From Planctomycetia bacterium (GTDB lineage: Bacteria; Planctomycetota; Phycisphaerae; Phycisphaerales; UBA1924), in the NCBI GenBank assembly GCA_005776545.1, contig SXOY01000233.1:1-7084 (forward strand): a DNA stretch of 7,084 nt, in the 5' to 3' direction. The position numbers and the translations under genes were made by a program. Below, in pieces: positions 6,529 to 7,084 of the stretch. Under the pieces are notes generated by a model. It ran no database searches and was not told the origin of the DNA. It saw nothing but the letters and a program-made list of their open reading frames with translations. Each line of letters begins with the position of its first letter. Positions within the stretch are counted from its first letter, which is position 1.

Positions 6529-7084
6529 ATGGCGTGGATTGTAAAAAATTCGGCGGGAACGCAGGTTGCACACCGAGCAAAGCCCTATTTGACCGACGCG
6601 ATGCGGGCGGACATGGTACAGAGGGTCATGCCGCGGTATGAGACGAAACTGGCGGCGTTGCTGCCAGCGTTGCACATGATTCAGCACGAGTACGGGTGGA
6701 TTCCGGGGCAGGCAATGCTGGAGATCGCCGCGTTGCTTGAGATTCAGCCGTCAGAAGTGATGGACACGGCCTCGTTCTATGAAGAGTATTGGATCAAGCC
6801 GCGTGGAAAGCAGATCGTGAGCGTCTGCCGCTCGATTGCGTGCGAGGCGTGCAATTACCAGGTGATTTCCGAGGCGGCGAAGTCATCCCTGGGGATCGAT
6901 ATTGGCGAGACGACCGATGATAACGAGTTTACGTTGATTGAAGTTGAGTGCCTGGGTTCGTGTGATTCGGCACCGGTGGCGCTGGTGAATGAGAAGTTGC
7001 ACGAGTGGTTAACGCCAGAGAAAATGAAGGTAGCGATCGAAGATGCCCGAAAGCATACCGGTAAGCATGGGCAGGATGGACACG
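6529..7084 (+). CDS. nuoE: NADH-quinone oxidoreductase subunit E (3' end missing)
   Basis: This is the 24-kDa thioredoxin-like [2Fe-2S] subunit of the NADH-oxidising arm of respiratory complex I, on the cytoplasmic side of the membrane. It pairs with NuoF and carries the off-path cluster N1a. 185 residues are visible and the frame runs off the window. The N-terminal helical bundle includes LAALLPALHMIQHEYGWIP and ALLEIQPSEVMDTASFYEEY. Cluster ligands are complete: Cys100 and Cys105 (C-x4-C in VCRSIAC), Cys141 and Cys145 (C-x3-C in ECLGSC). An additional Cys108 follows the first pair. ATG 6529 is chosen because MAWIVKNSAG resembles, from memory, N-termini of planctomycete NuoE proteins. It has no clear Shine-Dalgarno. 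In-frame ATGs at 6601 and 6613 are alternatives, the more so because TTGCAC (6520-6525) and TAAAAA (6542-6547) could form a promoter inside the early codons. The frame already continues past LNEKLHEWLTPEKM-like family ends (here VNEKLHEWL), so little is missing. nuoF is expected just downstream. Confidence 0.93.
   Translation, partial: MAWIVKNSAGTQVAHRAKPYLTDAMRADMVQRVMPRYETKLAALLPALHMIQHEYGWIPGQAMLEIAALLEIQPSEVMDTASFYEEYWIKPRGKQIVSVCRSIACEACNYQVISEAAKSSLGIDIGETTDDNEFTLIEVECLGSCDSAPVALVNEKLHEWLTPEKMKVAIEDARKHTGKHGQDGH

Noticed and set aside
6423..6641. 72-codon frame starting right after the transglutaminase-like stop
   Set aside because: It overlaps nuoE by more than 100 bases in another frame, has no family resemblance and no ribosome site, and its upstream part contains the inverted repeats.

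Overview
This window reads as an ordinary chromosomal housekeeping stretch from a Gram-negative-type bacterium. I see six genes, all on the + strand and tightly packed. The base composition is moderately GC-rich by eye, and there are no mobile elements, tRNAs, rRNAs or CRISPR arrays. The best guess for the host is a planctomycete, perhaps of the Phycisphaerae. That rests on the single-chain (alpha2) glycyl-tRNA synthetase, on the NuoE style (N-terminus starting MAW, extra cysteine after the first ligand pair), and on a secreted transglutaminase-like protein with helical repeats. It is a recognition-based inference, not a computed placement.

Layout. Positions 1-624 hold the 3' part of a membrane-anchored protein of unknown function. 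Positions 704-2254 encode glycyl-tRNA synthetase, preceded by a strong Shine-Dalgarno sequence. A small alpha/beta hydrolase with a complete Ser-Asp-His triad follows after 16 bases (2271-2957) and is probably co-transcribed. A 128-base gap carries a composite stem-loop just after the hydrolase stop and a candidate sigma70-type promoter directly against the next start. Positions 3086-4525 encode FolC (folylpolyglutamate/dihydrofolate synthase). Sixteen bases later comes a 626-residue exported protein with a transglutaminase-like Cys-His-Asp core and a TPR-like C-terminal region (4542-6422). A 106-base gap with two inverted repeats separates it from the 5' part of nuoE, the 24-kDa [2Fe-2S] subunit of respiratory complex I (6529 to the window end).

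The genes serve translation, folate-dependent one-carbon metabolism, and respiration, with two accessory enzymes of unknown substrate. Glycine charging and folate metabolism meet at glycine/one-carbon chemistry, but nothing here shows a dedicated joint system. Likely transcription units are [.. hypothetical], glyQS-hydrolase, folC-transglutaminase, and nuoE onward.

I found no convincing new multi-gene system. The points most worth a second look are the uncharacterised secreted transglutaminase-like protein, the stem-loops at the operon boundaries, a lineage-type insertion in GlyRS, a Thr where FolC normally has Asn, and a 16-bp perfect palindrome plus an A8 slippery run inside the transglutaminase gene.
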